DNA from: Ignavibacteriota bacterium
Lineage (GTDB): Bacteria; Bacteroidota; Ignavibacteria; UBA10030; SZUA-254
Assembly: GCA_025358305.1 (NCBI GenBank)
Contig: JANYJZ010000033.1
Location: forward strand, 1-64,000
Direction of reading: 5' to 3'
DNA length: 64,000 nucleotides
Shown one piece after another: positions 16,716-26,172 of the stretch (its first letter is position 1; every line of letters begins with the position of its first letter). Below the pieces are notes generated by a model, which made no database searches, was not told the origin of the DNA, and worked only from the letters and a program-made list of their open reading frames with translations. A program made the translations under genes and the position numbers.

Positions 16716-18056
16716 TCAGTAGCCAGCGGCCATCAATGCCTTTCGTGTGTGTGCTTCAGGTGCCTGGACGAGTGCGCCGTGGCAGAAATCGTCCTCCGCC
16801 CGGGTGAGCGTCACCTCGGCGAATCGGTTCGCAAGGGAAAGGTCGCCTGGGACCTTCACCCGGATGTAGTTCGGCGTGAGCCCCGACATCGTCCCGCCGC
16901 CTGCGGCGTGCTCGAACAAGACGCTCGACCTGTAGCCGAGGACGGATGCGTGGAACGCGTGGCGCTTCTTCTGGCCGAGCATCCGCAATCGGTCGCTTCG
17001 GCCGAAGCGCTCCTTCGGCTCCACCGCGCCGGAAAGGCCGGTCGCGGGAGTGTTCTCCCGCTCGGAGTAGGTGAACACATGGAGGTACGAGACGGGCGTC
17101 TCGGCAAGACATCGGTACGTCTCGTCGAAGAGCGCATCGGTCTCCCCCGGAAAACCCGCAATGACGTCCGCACCGATCCCGGCGAACGCATCGGCGGCGC
17201 GGATATAATCGACGAGATCCCGGTAGTGGCGCGTATCGTAGCGCCGGCGCATGGCTCTGAGGATCGCGTCGCTCCCGCTTTGCAGGGGGATGTGAAAGTG
17301 GTTGCAAAATTTCTCTGAGCCGAGCATGAAGTCGACGACCGCGGGCGTGAGGAGGTTCGGCTCGATGGAGCTGACGCGGTACCGATCCACGCCCTCCACC
17401 TCTTCGAGCGCACGGAGAAGGTCGAGGAGCGACAATCCGAACTGGCGGCCGTAATCTCCGACGTTCACGCCCGACAGAACGATCTCCCGAAACCCCTTCG
17501 ACGCGATCTCGCGCGCTTGCCGAACGATCTGAGCGACCGGTACGCTCCGGCTTTCGCCGCGCGCCAGCGGGATCGTGCAGAACGCGCAGTGAAAGTCGCA
17601 TCCGTCTTGGACCTTGAGGAACGCCCGCGTCCTGCCGTCGGCATCGGCGGCGTACGCCGCGTCGAACGACTCCGCCTCGTCGATGCACGAGACGAACACC
17701 TGCGGCAGGCCCTTCTTCTCGAACCCCCCGGCGAGCTCCAGTGCGCGGAACTTGTCGCGTGTCCCGACGACGAGATCGACCCCGCCGATCGCGGCGATCG
17801 CTTCCGGGTCGAGCTGCGCGTAGCATCCGGTGACGATGACGTAGGCACCGGGCGAGGTTCGCAAGGCCCGGCGGACGACCTGGCGGCATTCCCGGTCGGC
17901 TCTCTCGGTGACGCTGCACGTGTTGAGGAGGAACACATCGGCCGGTTCGTGCTCGTCCACCACGGTGAATCCCGCCTCGGCAAATGTCCTGCCGATCGTG
18001 GAGGTCTCCGCGAAATTGAGTTTGCAGCCGAGGGTATGGAGGGCGATGGTCCGCAT
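16716..18056 (-). CDS. mtaB: tRNA t6A37 methylthiotransferase
   Basis: A 446-residue radical SAM enzyme that adds a 2-methylthio group to N6-threonylcarbamoyladenosine 37. The UPF0004 cluster cysteines are C11, C47 and C78, and the radical SAM triad is C153, C157 and C160 in DGCDFHCAFC. The HTLGCKLN start is typical of MtaB rather than MiaB, and a short TRAM-like tail follows. It begins immediately downstream of the rpsA terminator. Confidence 0.93.
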   Translation of the reverse strand: MRTIALHTLGCKLNFAETSTIGRTFAEAGFTVVDEHEPADVFLLNTCSVTERADRECRQVVRRALRTSPGAYVIVTGCYAQLDPEAIAAIGGVDLVVGTRDKFRALELAGGFEKKGLPQVFVSCIDEAESFDAAYAADADGRTRAFLKVQDGCDFHCAFCTIPLARGESRSVPVAQIVRQAREIASKGFREIVLSGVNVGDYGRQFGLSLLDLLRALEEVEGVDRYRVSSIEPNLLTPAVVDFMLGSEKFCNHFHIPLQSGSDAILRAMRRRYDTRHYRDLVDYIRAADAFAGIGADVIAGFPGETDALFDETYRCLAETPVSYLHVFTYSERENTPATGLSGAVEPKERFGRSDRLRMLGQKKRHAFHASVLGYRSSVLFEHAAGGGTMSGLTPNYIRVKVPGDLSLANRFAEVTLTRAEDDFCHGALVQAPEAHTRKALMAAGY

Positions 18057-18060
18057 GGGT

Positions 18061-18098
18061 TAAAAATACAAAGAGTTGTCTAGAAAGACAACTCTTTG
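18061..18098 (-). terminator. Rho-independent terminator of rpsA
   Basis: A perfect 13-bp inverted repeat (18069-18081 and 18086-18098) with a 4-nt loop, followed on the minus strand by a T-rich tract. Confidence 0.85.
18063..18091 (-). promoter_or_regulatory. Weak candidate promoter of mtaB inside the rpsA terminator
   Basis: Minus-strand TTGTCT (18086-18091), 17-bp spacer and TATTTT (18063-18068). The predicted start of transcription falls on the mtaB ATG (18056), so any transcript from it would be leaderless. The match is only moderate. Confidence 0.35.
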
Positions 18099-18124
18099 CA
18101 TCTGTTCCTGTCGCGAGTGGATCG

Positions 18125-19960
18125 TCAGATCATGAACTCCGACGCCGGGGGTTGGTCGTTCAGGCCCTCGGGAGCCTGTTCCGCGTGCTTCCCGGAGCCG
18201 CTCGCCACATCCCGGATGGTCATGGGGGGCAGCTTGTGCTTCGAAGCGTACTCGTCGATGGCCTGCTGTTCCTTCCCCTTGAGGTACTCGACGACCGACA
18301 GGACGATCTTCTTGCTGTCCTTGTCGAACTCGATGACCTTCAGCGGGAGATCGTCCCCGACGTGGAACACGTCGGCGATCGTCTTGACCTGGCTCATCGC
18401 GAGCTGGGAGGCGGGAACGAACCCGTCCACGCCGAACGGCATCTCGACGATGACGCCCTTCTCGATGATCCGAACGACCTTGCCGGAGGTTTCCGTGCCG
18501 GTCTTGTACGCTTCGGCGAACGCGTCCCAGGGGTTCTCCTTCACCTGCTTGTGCCCGAGGGAGATCCGGCGCTGTTCCACGTCGATGCCGAGGATGACGA
18601 TATCGAGGCGGTCGCCCTTCTTCACGACTTCTCCCGGATGACGGATCTTCTTCGTCCAGGATAGGTCGGAGATGTGGACGAGTCCGTCCACGCCCTCTTC
18701 GAGTTCCACAAAGACGCCGAAGTTCGTGAGGTTCCGGACGATGCCGGTGTGCTTCGATCCGACGGGGTACTTCTGGAGCAGGTTGAGCCAGGGATCGGGC
18801 TCGAGCTGCTTCATGCCGAGGGAGATCTTCTTATTGTCCTTGTCGAGGCTCAGGATGACCGCATCGATCATCTGGCCCATGGACACGACCTGGGACGGGT
18901 GCTTGATGTGCTGGGTCCAGCTCATCTCGGAGATGTGGATGAGGCCTTCGATGCCCTTCTCGATCTCGATGAACGCGCCGTAGTCGGCCAAGGAGACCAC
19001 TTTGCCGTGGACCTTCGTCGTGACCGGATACTTCGTGTCGATGTTCTCCCACGGATGGGGCTGGAGCTGCTTGAGGCCGAGGGAGATCCTCTTCTTCGCT
19101 TCGTCGAAATCCAATACGACCACCGTGATCGTCTGGTCGAGCTTCACCACCTCGGACGGGTGGTTCACGCGGCCCCAGGAGAGGTCGGTGATGTGGACGA
19201 GGCCGTCCACGCCGCCCAAGTCGACGAACACGCCGAAGTCCGTGATGGCCTTGACGCTGCCTTCGAGGATCTGGCCCTTCTGGAGGCTGTTCATGATCGC
19301 GCCGCGCTGTTCCTGCATCTCGGCTTCGATGAGGACCTTGTGGCTCACGACGACGTTCTCATTGGGATGGTTGATCTTGGCGACCTTGAACTCCATCGTC
19401 TTGCCGAGGAACTGGTCGAAATCGCGCACGGGCTTCACGTCGATCTGGGATCCGGGAAGGAACGCGTCGAGACCCATGAGGTCGACGACGAGACCGCCCT
19501 TGATCCGGCGCGTGATCTTGCCGGTGAGGACTTCGCCGGTCTCGTACGAGCGCGTGACGCGCTCCCACGTGCGCATGAAGTCTGCGCGCTTCTTGGAGAG
19601 CACAAGCTGGCCGTCCTTGTTCTCGACGCTTTCGAGGAAGACTTCCACCTCGTCCCCGGCGTTGAGTTCGTCGATGTTCGGGAACTCCATGATCGGAACG
19701 AGGCCTTCGCTCTTGAAGCCGATGTCGATGGCAACGCCGCTGTCGGTGATCGCGACGATCTTGCCCTTGACGATCTGGCCTTCAAAGATGCTCGAGAACG
19801 TGTTGTCGTACAATTTGGCGAGCTCGGCGTATTCCTGTTCGGAGTATTCGCGCTCCTCGATGTCCGCCACGCTGAACTTCTTCGGTGCGGCCGGTTTCGG
19901 TGACGACGCCTTCATAGCGTCATGCATGGTGGGTGTCGCGTCATTGTGCTCTACAGCCAT
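18125..19960 (-). CDS. rpsA: 30S ribosomal protein S1
   Basis: A 611-residue RNA-binding protein that helps the 30S subunit capture mRNA. Six S1 repeats can be followed, starting near residues 59, 142, 228, 315, 402 and 490. Repeats 3 to 5 are the most canonical (DFGVFVDLGGVDGLVHITDL, then similar blocks). Both the N-terminal 50 residues and the C-terminal tail are polar. The start has GAAGGAG at good spacing. It lies downstream of cmk and ispH, an order known from other FCB genomes, and ends at a strong terminator. Confidence 0.97.
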   Translation of the reverse strand: MAVEHNDATPTMHDAMKASSPKPAAPKKFSVADIEEREYSEQEYAELAKLYDNTFSSIFEGQIVKGKIVAITDSGVAIDIGFKSEGLVPIMEFPNIDELNAGDEVEVFLESVENKDGQLVLSKKRADFMRTWERVTRSYETGEVLTGKITRRIKGGLVVDLMGLDAFLPGSQIDVKPVRDFDQFLGKTMEFKVAKINHPNENVVVSHKVLIEAEMQEQRGAIMNSLQKGQILEGSVKAITDFGVFVDLGGVDGLVHITDLSWGRVNHPSEVVKLDQTITVVVLDFDEAKKRISLGLKQLQPHPWENIDTKYPVTTKVHGKVVSLADYGAFIEIEKGIEGLIHISEMSWTQHIKHPSQVVSMGQMIDAVILSLDKDNKKISLGMKQLEPDPWLNLLQKYPVGSKHTGIVRNLTNFGVFVELEEGVDGLVHISDLSWTKKIRHPGEVVKKGDRLDIVILGIDVEQRRISLGHKQVKENPWDAFAEAYKTGTETSGKVVRIIEKGVIVEMPFGVDGFVPASQLAMSQVKTIADVFHVGDDLPLKVIEFDKDSKKIVLSVVEYLKGKEQQAIDEYASKHKLPPMTIRDVASGSGKHAEQAPEGLNDQPPASEFMI

Positions 19961-20131
19961 TACTTCTCCTTCAGAGTCGATCGTCCGCCGTTACAGCAAG
20001 GACGACCATTGATCCGCGGCGGGGGGTGTGCGTGCGCGAGCAGTCATCAGGCTCGGCGTCGCAAAGGCCCTGTCCGGGAACGTGCGTTAGTGATTGATGT
20101 ATGTAATTAGGATGACTGGAAAAAAAAATCT

Positions 20132-21037
20132 TCAAACGGCCGCCGTCGCCGGGACCGTGAGCGCTTCGATCTGAGCCTTGATGCTCTCCATGAGCCACTG
20201 GGGCGTGGAGGTGGCGCCGCTGATGCCGACCGTCGCGACCCCTTCGAACCACTCGGGCTTCAGTTCCGAGGCCACTTCGACGAAGTATGTCCTGGGGTTC
20301 GCTTCCTGGCAGATGTGAAAGAGCACCTTGCCGTTCGAACTGTTCCGGCCCGCGACGAAGATCATGATGTCGTTCTGGCCCGCATACTCTCGCAATTTCT
20401 TGTCGCGGCCGAACACCTGGCCGCAGATCGTGTCCTTCGCGTGGAACTCTTTCGCTTGTTCCTCGAAGGAATCGACGACGAGTTCACCGATCTTCCGCTG
20501 CATCTCCAGCTTCAGGGCGTGGAAGGTCGCCTTGTCCATCGTCGTCTGGGAGAAGAGCACCGTCTTCCGCGTCAGGTCGAGCCGGTCGATCTCTTCCACC
20601 GATTTGATGACGATCGCTTCGCCGTTCGTCTGGCCGATGAGGCCGATCACTTCGGCGTGGTCCTTCTTCCCGTAGATGACGACCTGAAAACCCTTGTCGT
20701 AGAACTTCTTGATGCGCTCTTGGACCTTCCAGACCACCGGGCAGGTCGCGTCCACCAGCTCGACACCCATCGCCCTGGCCTGGTCGAACGTGGCCGGGGG
20801 CTCGCCGTGCGCGCGGATGAGGACCTTGCCGTTCTTGGCGGAGCCAAGTTCGGCGTGCGTGATCGTCTTGAGGCCGCGCTTTTCGAGCCGCTCGATCTCC
20901 ATCGGATTGTGGATGATGTCCCCGAGGACGTAGAGCTGTTCGCCGGTCTTGAGGGACTCAAGCTCCGATTCGGCGATATCGATCGTCCGGATCACGCCCC
21001 AGCAAAATCCCGCGCTCTTGTCGACGGTGACGATCAT
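20132..21037 (-). CDS. ispH: 4-hydroxy-3-methylbut-2-enyl diphosphate reductase
   Basis: A 301-residue iron-sulfur enzyme, the last step of the MEP isoprenoid pathway, making IPP and DMAPP. The three cluster cysteines are present: C12 (AGFCWGV), C99 (DATCP) and C205 (DTICGQ). The substrate-binding DHAEVIG and SGATSTPQW motifs are also present. The ATG at 21037 overlaps the cmk stop in an ATGA. A run of nine T lies just after the stop on this strand, but no good stem precedes it, so read-through into rpsA is likely. Confidence 0.96.
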   Translation of the reverse strand: MIVTVDKSAGFCWGVIRTIDIAESELESLKTGEQLYVLGDIIHNPMEIERLEKRGLKTITHAELGSAKNGKVLIRAHGEPPATFDQARAMGVELVDATCPVVWKVQERIKKFYDKGFQVVIYGKKDHAEVIGLIGQTNGEAIVIKSVEEIDRLDLTRKTVLFSQTTMDKATFHALKLEMQRKIGELVVDSFEEQAKEFHAKDTICGQVFGRDKKLREYAGQNDIMIFVAGRNSSNGKVLFHICQEANPRTYFVEVASELKPEWFEGVATVGISGATSTPQWLMESIKAQIEALTVPATAAV

Positions 21038-21714
21038 GTCCGATGATGCAATAGTTTTTCCGCTTTCTCGACGATGGTGTCGACCTGTTCCGCGATCGTG
21101 AGGTTGGAGGTGTCGATGACGATCGCGTCTTCCGCCTTGCACAAGGGGCTGATGTCCCTTTGGGAGTCCTTCTGATCGCGTTCGATGATCTCCGTGACCA
21201 GCTGTTCGAGCTCGACCGCCTGGCCCTGGTGCTGCATTTCCTTTTGACGGCGGCGTGCGCGCTCTTCCACTTTCGCCACCATGAAGATCTTCAGATCGGC
21301 GTTCGGGAAGACCACCGTGCCGATATCCCTGCCTTCGAGGACGATGCCGCCGTCCTTGCCCATTCTGCGCTGCTCCCGAACCATGACGTCCCGGACCTCT
21401 CTGAGCATGCTCACCGCGCTCACGTTCTTCGTCACGGCCTGGCTCCGGAGCTTCGTCGTCACGTCCTCCCCGTCGAGGAACACGCGCTGCTCTCCGTCGT
21501 GCAGTTCGAGCCGGATGGCGGTCTTCTTCGCGATGCGAGAGATCGCTTCGCCGTCCGCCGAGTCGATCTCCTCGCGCAAGATCTTCAGCGTCATGGCGCG
21601 GTACATTGCGCCGGTGTCAATGTGGAGATACCCAAGACGTTGAGCGGTCAGTTTTGAAGTGGTACTCTTGCCAGATGCGGCAGGTCCGTCGATGGCAATG
21701 ACTAATTTCTTCAA
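21034..21714 (-). CDS. cmk: Cytidylate kinase
   Basis: A 226-residue nucleotide kinase that phosphorylates CMP and dCMP. It has the P-loop DGPAASGKST at residues 9-18, the HIDTGAMYRA substrate motif and EGRDIGTVVFPNA. Length is typical. It is the first gene of the cmk-ispH-rpsA group, with its own promoter 28 nt upstream. Confidence 0.96.
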   Translation of the reverse strand: MKKLVIAIDGPAASGKSTTSKLTAQRLGYLHIDTGAMYRAMTLKILREEIDSADGEAISRIAKKTAIRLELHDGEQRVFLDGEDVTTKLRSQAVTKNVSAVSMLREVRDVMVREQRRMGKDGGIVLEGRDIGTVVFPNADLKIFMVAKVEERARRRQKEMQHQGQAVELEQLVTEIIERDQKDSQRDISPLCKAEDAIVIDTSNLTIAEQVDTIVEKAEKLLHHRT

Positions 21715-21748
21715 ATTCTTAGCGTTTTAGCGGGTTCTTGAGCAGAGA

Positions 21749-21777
21749 AATATACGAAAAAGACCCGTTGGAATCAA
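21749..21777 (-). promoter_or_regulatory. Sigma-70-like promoter of cmk
   Basis: Minus-strand TTGATT (21772-21777), 17-bp spacer and TATATT (21749-21754). The predicted leader is 28 nt. Confidence 0.65.
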
Positions 21778-21789
21778 CAGGTTTCAAGG

Positions 21790-21851
21790 GGAGGTGCGAA
21801 TCACTTGGAGGTGCGAATCACTGGGGAGGTGGGTCCGGGAGGTGCGAACAT
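21790..21851. repeat. Short tandem repeat between cmk and trmH
   Basis: Two perfect copies of GGAGGTGCGAATCACT (21790-21805 and 21807-21822, 17-bp period). A degenerate GGAGGTG copy at 21825 and a partial copy GGAGGTGCGAACAT (21838-21851) follow. The array lies between two divergent genes, and the last copy falls where the -35 of the rightward gene would be. Confidence 0.85.
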
Positions 21852-21883
21852 CGGATGCGAATTGCGTATATTAACGTCCGACC

Positions 21884-22468
21884 ATGAAAAAACTCACCCA
21901 TGACGAGATCGCCGCCCGTCGCCTAAGCGCCGACAGGCTCAAGACGGAGACCCGGCTCCCCATCACCGTTCTGTTGGACAACATCCGGAGCCTCTACAAC
22001 GTCGGATCGATCTTCCGGACCTCCGACGGCGGAAGGATCGCGAAGCTCATCCTCACCGGCTACACCCCGCACCCGCCGCGCAAGGAGATCTCGAAGACGG
22101 CCTTGGGCGCGACCGAGACGGTCCCCTGGGAGTACGTCCGGGACCCCGTCGAAGCCATCGAGAGCCTCAAGGCCGAAGGGACGCGCATCTGCGTCCTCGA
22201 GCATACGAGCGGGAGCGTTCCGTATCATTCGGTGACAAAGGGGGAGTTCCCGCTCTGCCTCGTCGTCGGCAACGAGATCACCGGCGTCTCCCAGGAGATC
22301 ATCGGACGCGCGGACCTGGCGGTCGACATTCCGATGTTCGGCATGAAGCAGTCCCTGAACGCTGCCGTCGCGTACGGCATCGCGCTCTTCGAGTTCGTCC
22401 GGATCGTCCGGGAAGAGGCTCCCCCGTCGGGGGGCGTCACGACGCGTCCGGAGACTCCTCGTCGATGA
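21884..22468 (+). CDS. SpoU/TrmH-family RNA 2'-O-methyltransferase
   Basis: A 194-residue SPOUT-fold methyltransferase with the three family motifs: NIRSLYNVGSIFRTSD (about 29-44), LVVGNEITGVS (about 126-136) and IPMFGMKQSLNAAVAYGIALFE in form near 150. It probably methylates a ribose in tRNA or rRNA, but the target cannot be told from sequence. A TATATT element at 21867-21872 predicts a leader of only about 5 nt, with no Shine-Dalgarno. Its last 32 bp overlap the 3' end of the convergent histidine kinase gene. Confidence 0.9.
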   Translation: MKKLTHDEIAARRLSADRLKTETRLPITVLLDNIRSLYNVGSIFRTSDGGRIAKLILTGYTPHPPRKEISKTALGATETVPWEYVRDPVEAIESLKAEGTRICVLEHTSGSVPYHSVTKGEFPLCLVVGNEITGVSQEIIGRADLAVDIPMFGMKQSLNAAVAYGIALFEFVRIVREEAPPSGGVTTRPETPRR

Positions 22469-25400
22469 CCTCCCGGATCCTCTTGAGGATCTGGTCGGGA
22501 ATGTACGGCTTCTGGATGAAATCCTTCGCCCCCGCCTTCAAGAGGTCCATCTTCACGTTCGGGTCGAAGTAGCCGCTGGCCAAGATCGCCTTCACGCTCG
22601 GATTGATCTCCTTCATCTTCTGGAACATTTCCCACCCTCCGAGCTTCGGCAGACCCATGTCGGACAGGACGAGCGCGATCGAATCGAACTTCGCGGCGTA
22701 TATCTCCAGGCCCGCCTGGCCGTCCTCCGCCGTGAGAACCTCGTATCCCTGGCTCGCCAAGAGCCCGGCGAGAAGCTCCCGAAGCATCTCCTCGTCCTCG
22801 ACCAAGAGGACCTTCTCCGTGTACCTCCCCTCCTCCACCTCGTGCGCCTCATGGATCTCGACGACCGGATCCTCGATGAGCGTCGCCGGAAAATAGAGGT
22901 AGAACGTCGACCCCGTCCCTTGGACGCTCTCGAAGTCGGCGAACGCGTGGTGGCTGTTGATGACGCCGTAGACGACCGCCAGGCCGAGGCCGGTCCCTTT
23001 CCCGAGGTCCTTCGTCGTGAAGAACGGCTCGAATACATGCTTCTTCGTTTGCTCGTCCATCCCCATGCCGGTGTCACTCACCGCAACGCAGACGTATTCG
23101 TTCGACGTCGCCTTCCCAAACCGCTGTTGGAGCTTGAACCCCGGCACCGTCGAAGTGCGCAAAAGAAGCATGCCGCCCGCCTGGGGCTCTTTCCGAGCGT
23201 CGAGCATCGCGTCGCGGGCGTTGACGCAGAGGTTGAGGATCGCCTGATGGAGTTGCGACCGGTCGGCGAAGATCGGCGGCAGGTTCTTGTCCAGTTCGAG
23301 CTTCACTTCGATCGATTTCACGAACGTTTCCGAGAGCATCTGCGACAGGTCGGTGATGACCTCGTTGACGTCGAGCGGCCGGAATGACGGGTCCGCCTTC
23401 CGGGCGAACGTCAGGAGCTGCCGGACGAGCTCCGCCCCGCGGTCGACCGCCTTCTTGATCGTGTCGAGGCTCTTCGAGAAGCGCTCGGGCGTGACGTTGT
23501 CGCTCTCCAGAAGCTGCGTGTAACCGAGGATGATCCCGAGGAGATTGTTGAAGTCGTGTGCGATCCCGCCGGCGAGCGTGCCGATACCCTCCATCTTCTG
23601 GGCCTGCTGGAGCTGCTGCTCGAGGCGCTTGCGGTCCGTGATGTCCTCCACAGTCCCTTCGTAGTAGATGACGGCGCCGGACGCGTCCCGGACGGCGCGG
23701 GCATTCTCCCGGACGAAGATCACCGAGCGGTCCTTCTTCAGCCATGAGGCCTCCAGGCCCCGGACCTCGCCGTCACGGTCGATGAGTTCGCGGAAGCGGC
23801 TCCGCTCGTAGGCGGACTCCACGCCGTCGGCCTCGATGTCGATCGACGCGAGCTCCTCCATCGAGCCGTATCCGAGCATACGGATGAGCGTCGGGTTCGC
23901 CATCACGACGCGGCCCTCGGGCGTCGTCCGGTAGATGCCGGTGGGGTTCTGCTCGAACAGGTTTCGGTACCGCATTTCGCTCGCCCTGAGAGCGTCCTCG
24001 GAGCGCCGCTTGTCGATCGCCTTCGCGACCTGGGAGGAGACGAACTCGAGCACTTGCTGTTCCTTCTTGCCGTATGCGTGCGGGTCTGAATAGTGCTGGA
24101 CCGTCATGACGCCGATGGTCGTCTTGTCGATGATAAGCGGAACGCCGAGCCAGATCGGGGACGAAGCCCCGACGAGCTCGACATGGCCCTCCGCATGCAG
24201 GCGCTCATCGGTCTCCTTGTCGACCAGGAGCGATCGCCCGGTCCGCAGGACGTATTCCGTGAGGCCTTTCCCGAGCTTCGTCGGGGGGCCGGGCTCGTCG
24301 ATCTCGTCGACGAAGTAGGGGAAACTGAGCATCTCCTCCTTGTCGTCGTAGAGGGCGATGTAGAAGTTGCCCGCCGGCATGACCGTCGAGATGATGCCGT
24401 GGAGCTCCCGGAAGAGCGTATCGAGGTTCGGCGACTTGTCGGCCGCCAGCGAGATCCGGTAGACCGCCTCCTCGAGCTCCTCCGCGCGCTTCCGGACGCT
24501 GACGTCCTTCGCGATGACGAGGTCTGCGGACCGGCCGGCGAACCGGATCGAGTGGGTCACGAGCTCGACGTCGAAGACCGTGCCGTCCTTCCGGCCGTGC
24601 CGGACACTCGCGACGTTCGCCGAGAGGTCCCCGGTGTAGCGCTGGGGGGCGTCGCCGCGCAAGGGGGCCGGGGCGGCCAGGAGGTCTCGGACGGACATCG
24701 CCATGAACTCGATGCGGTTGTAGCCGTAGCGGTCGATCGCGGCGTCGTTCACCGCGACGATCTTCGTCGTATCGTGGTCGGAGACCCACATCGGCTCGGG
24801 GTTCGCGTCGAAGAGGAGCCGGTACTTCTCCTCGTTCTCCCGGAGCTGCTCCTCGGCCCGGTGCCGGTCGGTGACGTCACGGAAGTTCACGACGACGGCG
24901 TTGACGCCGGGGTCTTGGAGGAGGTTCGTGCCGATGCCCTCCACCCACCGCCACGAGCCGTCCTTGTGCTTCACGCGGTACTGGCCAAAGATCGGCGCCG
25001 CGGGCTCGGCCAACAGACGCGTGAACTGCGCTTCCGCGGCGGCGCGGTCGTCGGGATGGACGAAATTAAAGGGGTTCTTTCCGAAGAGATCGGCATCGGT
25101 GAACCCGAGGATCTTCGTCGTGGAGGAGCTCACGTACACCGGCGAGAGGTCGTCGCGCAGCATGGCGATGCCGTCCGAGCTGTTCTCGATGAGCGACCGG
25201 AAGCGCTGCTCGCCCTTGCGCAAGAGTTCGGAGATCTTCTTGCGCTCGGTGATGTCGCGCGCGATGCTCACGAGCGCCACGGGCGCGCCGTTCTCGTCGG
25301 GGACGGCCGAGGTCCAGATCTCGACCGGGAACTCTGCCCCATTCTTCCTTCGGCCGGCGATCTCGCCGTTCCATCCGCCGGCGATCGTCGCGGGAATGAT

Positions 25401-25994
25401 CTCGTCGAGGATGCGCTGAGGGTTGCTTTCCGCGTATGTCGCGGCAATGCTCGTGCCGGTGAGTTCCTCCTCGGTGTAGCCGTACGCCCGGCAGAAGGCC
25501 GCGTTCACGAAGAGGATCCTGCCCTCCAAATCGGTGAGGGAAAAGCCGTCTCTGGTGGAGCTCAGGGCGTGGGCGAGGAGCCTGAGGCGGCTCTCGGACT
25601 GCCGGCGTTCGGTGAGGTCGCGAGACACGACGACGATGAAGCGCGGTTTGCCGCGCGAGTCGCGGATGACGTTTCCCTGGGACTCGATGAACCGAACCGA
25701 GCCGTCCGGGAGGATGAACCGGTATTCCCCCCGGCGTCCGACGCCGGTCGCCGCCGTTTCCCGAAACAGTGCGCGGATCGCCTCGCGGTCCTCCGGGTGG
25801 ATCTCCTGGAAGGAATCCGTCCCCTTGAGGCCCGCTGCGGTGGCGCCGGAGAAGATCTTGCCGTACGAAGGGCTGTTGTAGAGCCGGCGACCGTCCAGGT
25901 CGAGCACGGCGATGAGATCATCGACGCTCTCGGTGATGATCCGGAAGAGTTCCGGAGAATCCTCAAACGGGAGGAGGCTGTCCTTCGTTCCCAT
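22437..25994 (-). CDS. Hybrid multi-PAS sensor histidine kinase with receiver domain
   Basis: An 1185-residue signalling protein without clear membrane segments, so probably cytoplasmic. Order: PAS at about 16-130, 137-250, 262-378 and 390-500, GAF at about 516-660, a fifth PAS at about 685-795. HisKA follows with phospho-His H813 (GGIAHDFNN), then HATPase_c at 905-1040 ([25 protein letters not shown]) and a receiver at about 1060-1180 with D1112 (LVLSDMGLP). The ATG at 25994 starts the recognisable domain. A promoter lies 65 nt upstream. The ligand and target are unknown, and no DNA-binding output gene is adjacent. Confidence 0.93.
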   Translation of the reverse strand: MGTKDSLLPFEDSPELFRIITESVDDLIAVLDLDGRRLYNSPSYGKIFSGATAAGLKGTDSFQEIHPEDREAIRALFRETAATGVGRRGEYRFILPDGSVRFIESQGNVIRDSRGKPRFIVVVSRDLTERRQSESRLRLLAHALSSTRDGFSLTDLEGRILFVNAAFCRAYGYTEEELTGTSIAATYAESNPQRILDEIIPATIAGGWNGEIAGRRKNGAEFPVEIWTSAVPDENGAPVALVSIARDITERKKISELLRKGEQRFRSLIENSSDGIAMLRDDLSPVYVSSSTTKILGFTDADLFGKNPFNFVHPDDRAAAEAQFTRLLAEPAAPIFGQYRVKHKDGSWRWVEGIGTNLLQDPGVNAVVVNFRDVTDRHRAEEQLRENEEKYRLLFDANPEPMWVSDHDTTKIVAVNDAAIDRYGYNRIEFMAMSVRDLLAAPAPLRGDAPQRYTGDLSANVASVRHGRKDGTVFDVELVTHSIRFAGRSADLVIAKDVSVRKRAEELEEAVYRISLAADKSPNLDTLFRELHGIISTVMPAGNFYIALYDDKEEMLSFPYFVDEIDEPGPPTKLGKGLTEYVLRTGRSLLVDKETDERLHAEGHVELVGASSPIWLGVPLIIDKTTIGVMTVQHYSDPHAYGKKEQQVLEFVSSQVAKAIDKRRSEDALRASEMRYRNLFEQNPTGIYRTTPEGRVVMANPTLIRMLGYGSMEELASIDIEADGVESAYERSRFRELIDRDGEVRGLEASWLKKDRSVIFVRENARAVRDASGAVIYYEGTVEDITDRKRLEQQLQQAQKMEGIGTLAGGIAHDFNNLLGIILGYTQLLESDNVTPERFSKSLDTIKKAVDRGAELVRQLLTFARKADPSFRPLDVNEVITDLSQMLSETFVKSIEVKLELDKNLPPIFADRSQLHQAILNLCVNARDAMLDARKEPQAGGMLLLRTSTVPGFKLQQRFGKATSNEYVCVAVSDTGMGMDEQTKKHVFEPFFTTKDLGKGTGLGLAVVYGVINSHHAFADFESVQGTGSTFYLYFPATLIEDPVVEIHEAHEVEEGRYTEKVLLVEDEEMLRELLAGLLASQGYEVLTAEDGQAGLEIYAAKFDSIALVLSDMGLPKLGGWEMFQKMKEINPSVKAILASGYFDPNVKMDLLKAGAKDFIQKPYIPDQILKRIREVIDEESPDAS

Positions 25995-26065
25995 GTCGCA
26001 CCCAGGATTGTTCGTGGATCGCCCGACCCGACAAGGGGTTCGCAGCGCTGGCACAGACGCGCACC

Positions 26066-26094
26066 AATGTAAGAAAGTTTTTGTTTTGCATCAA
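26066..26094 (-). promoter_or_regulatory. Sigma-70-like promoter of the hybrid kinase gene
   Basis: Minus-strand TTGATG (26089-26094), 17-bp spacer and TACATT (26066-26071). The predicted leader is 65 nt. Confidence 0.6.
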
Positions 26095-26103
26095 TAGGGA
26101 GGG

Positions 26104-26129
26104 AAAACCCCTTGACAAAACCCCTTGAC
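26104..26129. repeat. Perfect 13-bp tandem duplication
   Basis: AAAACCCCTTGAC occurs twice head to tail with no mismatch, about 10 bp upstream of the kinase promoter. It could be an operator pair or a slippage product. Confidence 0.9.
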
Positions 26130-26172
26130 GAGGGGTGGGGGGAAGCGTGCGCGCCGAACGGGGAACGGAAAC

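Noticed and set aside
19961-20131. Possible structured leader of rpsA
   Set aside because: S1 autoregulation through a leader is known in other bacteria, but I could not find a convincing stem or conserved motif in these 171 bp.
24093-26072. Long plus-strand open frame (659 codons) opposite the hybrid kinase
   Set aside because: It is antisense to a gene with clear domains, and its translation is a low-complexity Arg/Asp/Glu/Val-rich shadow typical of high-GC coding DNA.
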